Of a DNA stretch of 64,000 bases, positions 62,049-64,000 are shown one piece after another (position 1 is the first letter of the stretch; every line of letters starts with the position of its first letter). Below the pieces are notes generated by a model that did not search any database, was not told where the DNA came from, and worked only from the letters and a program-made list of their open reading frames with translations. Source of the DNA: an uncultured Bacteroides sp. (lineage in GTDB: Bacteria > Bacteroidota > Bacteroidia > Bacteroidales > Bacteroidaceae); assembly GCA_949289345.1 (NCBI GenBank), contig CASENS010000008.1, positions 21,198 through 85,197 on the forward strand. Reading direction: 5' to 3'. Both the position numbers and the translations under genes were made by a program.

Positions 62049-63368
62049 TTAATATTCTGTTCTTATTCCATTCTCAGCATCTGTGACGGATGTTGATTTG
62101 ACGGCCTCTGAAATAAAGTCTTCCAATACCAGACTCCTGTTACTAAAGACTTTGGCTGCATTCTCCGCACCTATTTCCGCATATTCAGTTTGTTTACCGC
62201 GAAAATAAACGTATATCGTATCAATGAAAGCTTGAGCTACCTGCCATTTCTCTCTACCAATTTCCCCGGTTTTGTCTGTTACTTCCATTTGTAAAGCATT
62301 CCGGTATATTTGAGCGGCTTTGGACAATTGCAACTCATCAATAGAATCGATATTCGCTTTTTCTTTCTCCATTTCTACCAATCCGTTAGCTACTTCTATT
62401 TTAGCCAAAAACGTACTGTCATTGGGATGTAATGGCGAATGGGCAATCCGTTTCCCTGCAACAAAACCCACTATGACAACCGCTGCAATTCCCGCTGAAA
62501 CGATAGCGAATTTTTTCCATGACGGAGATTTTACGGAAGTGCCATTATGTTTTCGGATTTCCTCCAATATTTCTTCTGCACTTGGTCTGTCCCATGTATT
62601 CAACGACAGACATTTATAAATCAATGATTTTAACTCTTTAGAGATATCTCTTTCTATTTTAGGCACTTTCCCATTTAAGGATTTTTGAGTGATACCTCCA
62701 TATTCACCGAACGGGACTTCGCCTGTAACCAATTCATAAAGAGTGGCACCCAAGGCCCAGATATCTCTTGATATTACGTTGGAAGGATTAGAAGCCAGGC
62801 ATTCATAGGCCATATAGGCTGTCGTACCGGCACCCGAATGTTCATTAGGCGAACCGTTTTTGCCACGAATCGTATTACGCAATCCCGTGCTGATTCCAAA
62901 ATCCGTTATCAAAAACTGGTTATCAGCATTAATAAGAATATTGGCAGGTTTAATGTCTTGATGAATAATGGCATGTTTGTGAAGGTAAGATAATCCGGAA
63001 GCCACCTGTTCTACAAATATCCAAAGGTTTTCCTCCGATATCTTAGCAATCAATTTTGCTGTCGAACCTTTTTCACAATACGGTAAAACAAGATAAGGCG
63101 TGCCTTGGTATATATTGAACGAAAAGGGTTTTAAAATATTGGTATGGTTTAAACTGCATATAATGGAGAATTCTTCTCTAAACATATTAATTCCCTCTGC
63201 ATCCAAATTCATGGAGGAGGCATAAACTTTCAGTACAACGTCCACACGCGCCTGACAGTCATAAGAGAGCCATACTTCGGAAAAACCACCGCTGCCTATT
63301 TTCTCTATCAGCCGATATCGGTTGTCAAACAGTGAATTTTCCTTTTTTAAAGAAAGCAAATCCAGCAT
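62049..63368 (-). CDS. Hanks-type Ser/Thr protein kinase with membrane anchor, first gene of the cluster
   Basis: The 439-residue protein has a kinase domain (about 18-272): IGSGGFSEVW, Lys47 (VVLKVY), HQDIKPAN (Asp138) and DFG at 156-158. The usual APE reads AYE (YMAYECL). Like the kinase at 51349 it is non-RD. A membrane helix (about 287-305) and a helical periplasmic part follow. The two membrane kinases share the LFxxRYRLI start and the VLPYC motif, so they are paralogues. It is preceded by a structured, terminator-ended leader. Confidence 0.92.
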   Translation of the reverse strand: MLDLLSLKKENSLFDNRYRLIEKIGSGGFSEVWLSYDCQARVDVVLKVYASSMNLDAEGINMFREEFSIICSLNHTNILKPFSFNIYQGTPYLVLPYCEKGSTAKLIAKISEENLWIFVEQVASGLSYLHKHAIIHQDIKPANILINADNQFLITDFGISTGLRNTIRGKNGSPNEHSGAGTTAYMAYECLASNPSNVISRDIWALGATLYELVTGEVPFGEYGGITQKSLNGKVPKIERDISKELKSLIYKCLSLNTWDRPSAEEILEEIRKHNGTSVKSPSWKKFAIVSAGIAAVVIVGFVAGKRIAHSPLHPNDSTFLAKIEVANGLVEMEKEKANIDSIDELQLSKAAQIYRNALQMEVTDKTGEIGREKWQVAQAFIDTIYVYFRGKQTEYAEIGAENAAKVFSNRSLVLEDFISEAVKSTSVTDAENGIRTEY

Positions 63369-63410
63369 TACAGTATTCTTTATCGGTTTTTGTTATCTTC
63401 AATAAGACAC

Positions 63411-63505
63411 AAAAAAAGACGTGAGTCCATCCTGTTGTCTGTCCCACGAACTGAGGCCTTCGCATTGCCTGGAATAGTTGAACAGACAACGCTAGAGCCC
63501 ACGCC
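63411..63505 (-). terminator. Intrinsic terminator at the 3' end of the structured RNA
   Basis: An outer 8-bp stem (63498-63505 with 63418-63425, two G-T pairs) encloses a 9-bp stem (63482-63490 with 63434-63442). Seven T follow at 63417-63411. It stands 43 nt before the kinase ATG. Confidence 0.7.
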
Positions 63506-63835
63506 GATATGAATACATTCCACCTGTCGGATAAACTCTCCTCATTGCATAATCTTGCACTAAGAAGTACAAATTATGCCTAAAAAGTTTTCCGCAGGAT
63601 ATGATATAATCACACCCGGGGCATCTACCGTTGCTATGTCCGTGACTATTCCTTGAAAGTTGCGAAGTTTCAGTTCGTCAAGAACAAAGCGCCAAGTAAA
63701 CGCCTTTCATTATGTCACACTTCATTTCCCCACCCATCCGCCTATAGTAGAGGCTCGGCGTGGATTTGAAGTGCGATAGTAAGCCTCAATCAAACATAAG
63801 AGACAAACTCTTTATGTTTTTTTTGACTTAATATC
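63411..63835 (-). ncRNA. Putative structured RNA of about 425 nt, or long attenuating leader of the kinase operon
   Basis: No protein frame is supported here. The minus strand can form a 5' hairpin (63792-63819, 11 bp with one bulge) and a helix AGCCTC/GAGGCT (63782-63787 with 63750-63755). The latter crosses helix 63767-63773/63718-63724, an apparent pseudoknot. Further elements are hairpin 63547-63579, a 7-bp long-range match (63646-63652 with 63471-63477), and a 3' domain (63418-63505) ending in seven T. A promoter precedes it. It lacks the hallmarks I know of tmRNA, RNase P RNA or SRP RNA. Confidence 0.6.
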
Positions 63836-63839
63836 GGCA

Positions 63840-63847
63840 CAAAGATA
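63840..63847 (-). promoter_or_regulatory. -7 promoter box upstream of the structured RNA and kinase operon
   Basis: The minus strand reads TATCTTTG. No good -33 box was found. It is the only consensus box seen upstream of the first kinase. Confidence 0.6.
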
Positions 63848-63886
63848 TAAAATAACTCCATGTGGTGATAAATGTACTAACAAACC

Positions 63887-64000
63887 TTAAACGATTTCAT
63901 CGTCCGGTAAGTAGTAGTCTCTCCATTTGATGTCCGATTTGTAAATGGCGGCAATCTTAACCAACCTATCAAACAGGTCATATTTCGGGTCGCATGAATC
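63887..64000 (-). CDS. C-terminal end of an unidentified protein, cut by the window edge
   Basis: The minus strand is open from the right edge to a TAA at 63887-63889 and encodes 37 residues (DLFDRLVKIAAIYKSDIKW, then RDYYLPDDEIV). The composition looks like real protein, but there is too little to name a family. The stop lies about 40 bp before the promoter of the structured RNA. Confidence 0.5.
   Translation of the reverse strand, partial: DSCDPKYDLFDRLVKIAAIYKSDIKWRDYYLPDDEIV

Noticed and set aside
49159-63368. Type VI secretion post-translational control locus (PpkA/PppA/Fha)
   Set aside because: Kinase, phosphatase and FHA proteins are present, but no sheath, spike, baseplate or ATPase genes of a T6SS lie in the window.
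63408-63835. tmRNA, RNase P RNA or SRP RNA as identity of the structured RNA
   Set aside because: No tag-peptide frame ending in LAA, no GAGGAAAGTCC or ACAGAA core, and no SRP Alu/S-domain pattern were found.

Overview
This window is chromosomal DNA from a member of the Bacteroidales, most likely Bacteroides or Phocaeicola. Most intergenic starts carry the Bacteroidetes -7 promoter box TAnnTTTG(C). The gene content is typical of gut Bacteroides: a bifunctional fucokinase/GDP-fucose pyrophosphorylase (Fkp), a SusG-type amylase with an inserted starch-binding domain, BACON and PCMD domains, a C11 (clostripain-like) protease and a class II ribonucleotide reductase. Housekeeping parts look balanced in base composition. 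The CRISPR locus (6.8-14.2 kb) and the kinase cluster (49-64 kb) read as more A+T-rich, which suggests acquired DNA.

Layout. 0-6.5 kb: an MCE lipid-transport protein (cut by the left edge), an N-acetylmuramoyl-L-alanine amidase, a BASS transporter, a cysteine desulfidase-like enzyme, a PCMD lipoprotein with an outer-membrane barrel protein, and tRNA-Thr(CGT). 6.8-14.2 kb: a complete type II-C CRISPR-Cas locus with a divergent tracrRNA, a large cas9 (1540 aa), cas1, cas2 and an array of 16 repeats and 15 spacers. 14.3-16.2 kb: a coupled pair of metallo-hydrolases. 16.2-17.1 kb: repeats only, including a 367-bp element with terminal inverted repeats that recurs at 42.5 kb. 17.1-34.4 kb: C11 protease-fkp operon, rlmH, DUF4783-nadC, an ECF sigma operon with an unusual one-pass/beta-barrel partner, AraC regulator, susG-like amylase, and a nitroreductase-DUF2520-kdsC-maf operon. 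34.4-42.2 kb, all minus strand: TPR protein, porin, pgk, nth, MFS exporter, pheS. 42.2-43.3 kb: a second repeat cluster. 43.4-49.1 kb: class II ribonucleotide reductase, a 4-alpha-glucanotransferase with two starch-binding domains, and folB.

The most interesting region is 49.1-63.9 kb. Thirteen closely spaced minus-strand reading frames encode three Hanks-type Ser/Thr kinases, a PP2C phosphatase with a membrane anchor, four FHA-domain proteins (one fused to a kinase, one to a trypsin-like protease across a membrane helix, one to DUF805, one to zinc ribbons), two BACON-domain secreted proteins (one ending in an outer-membrane beta-barrel), a large lipoprotein and further secreted proteins. Together they would link phosphorylation in the cytoplasm to the periplasm and outer membrane. 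Upstream of the first kinase lies a roughly 425-nt segment with its own promoter, several long-range helices including apparent pseudoknots, and an intrinsic terminator only 43 nt before the kinase start. It is either a new structured ncRNA or an attenuating leader for the whole operon.

A second notable point is that each CRISPR repeat carries, on the crRNA-sense strand, an exact TTG-N19-TATCTTTG promoter, while no such promoter is visible on either flank of the array. All functional statements come from reading the sequence and from knowledge of protein families. No database search was run.
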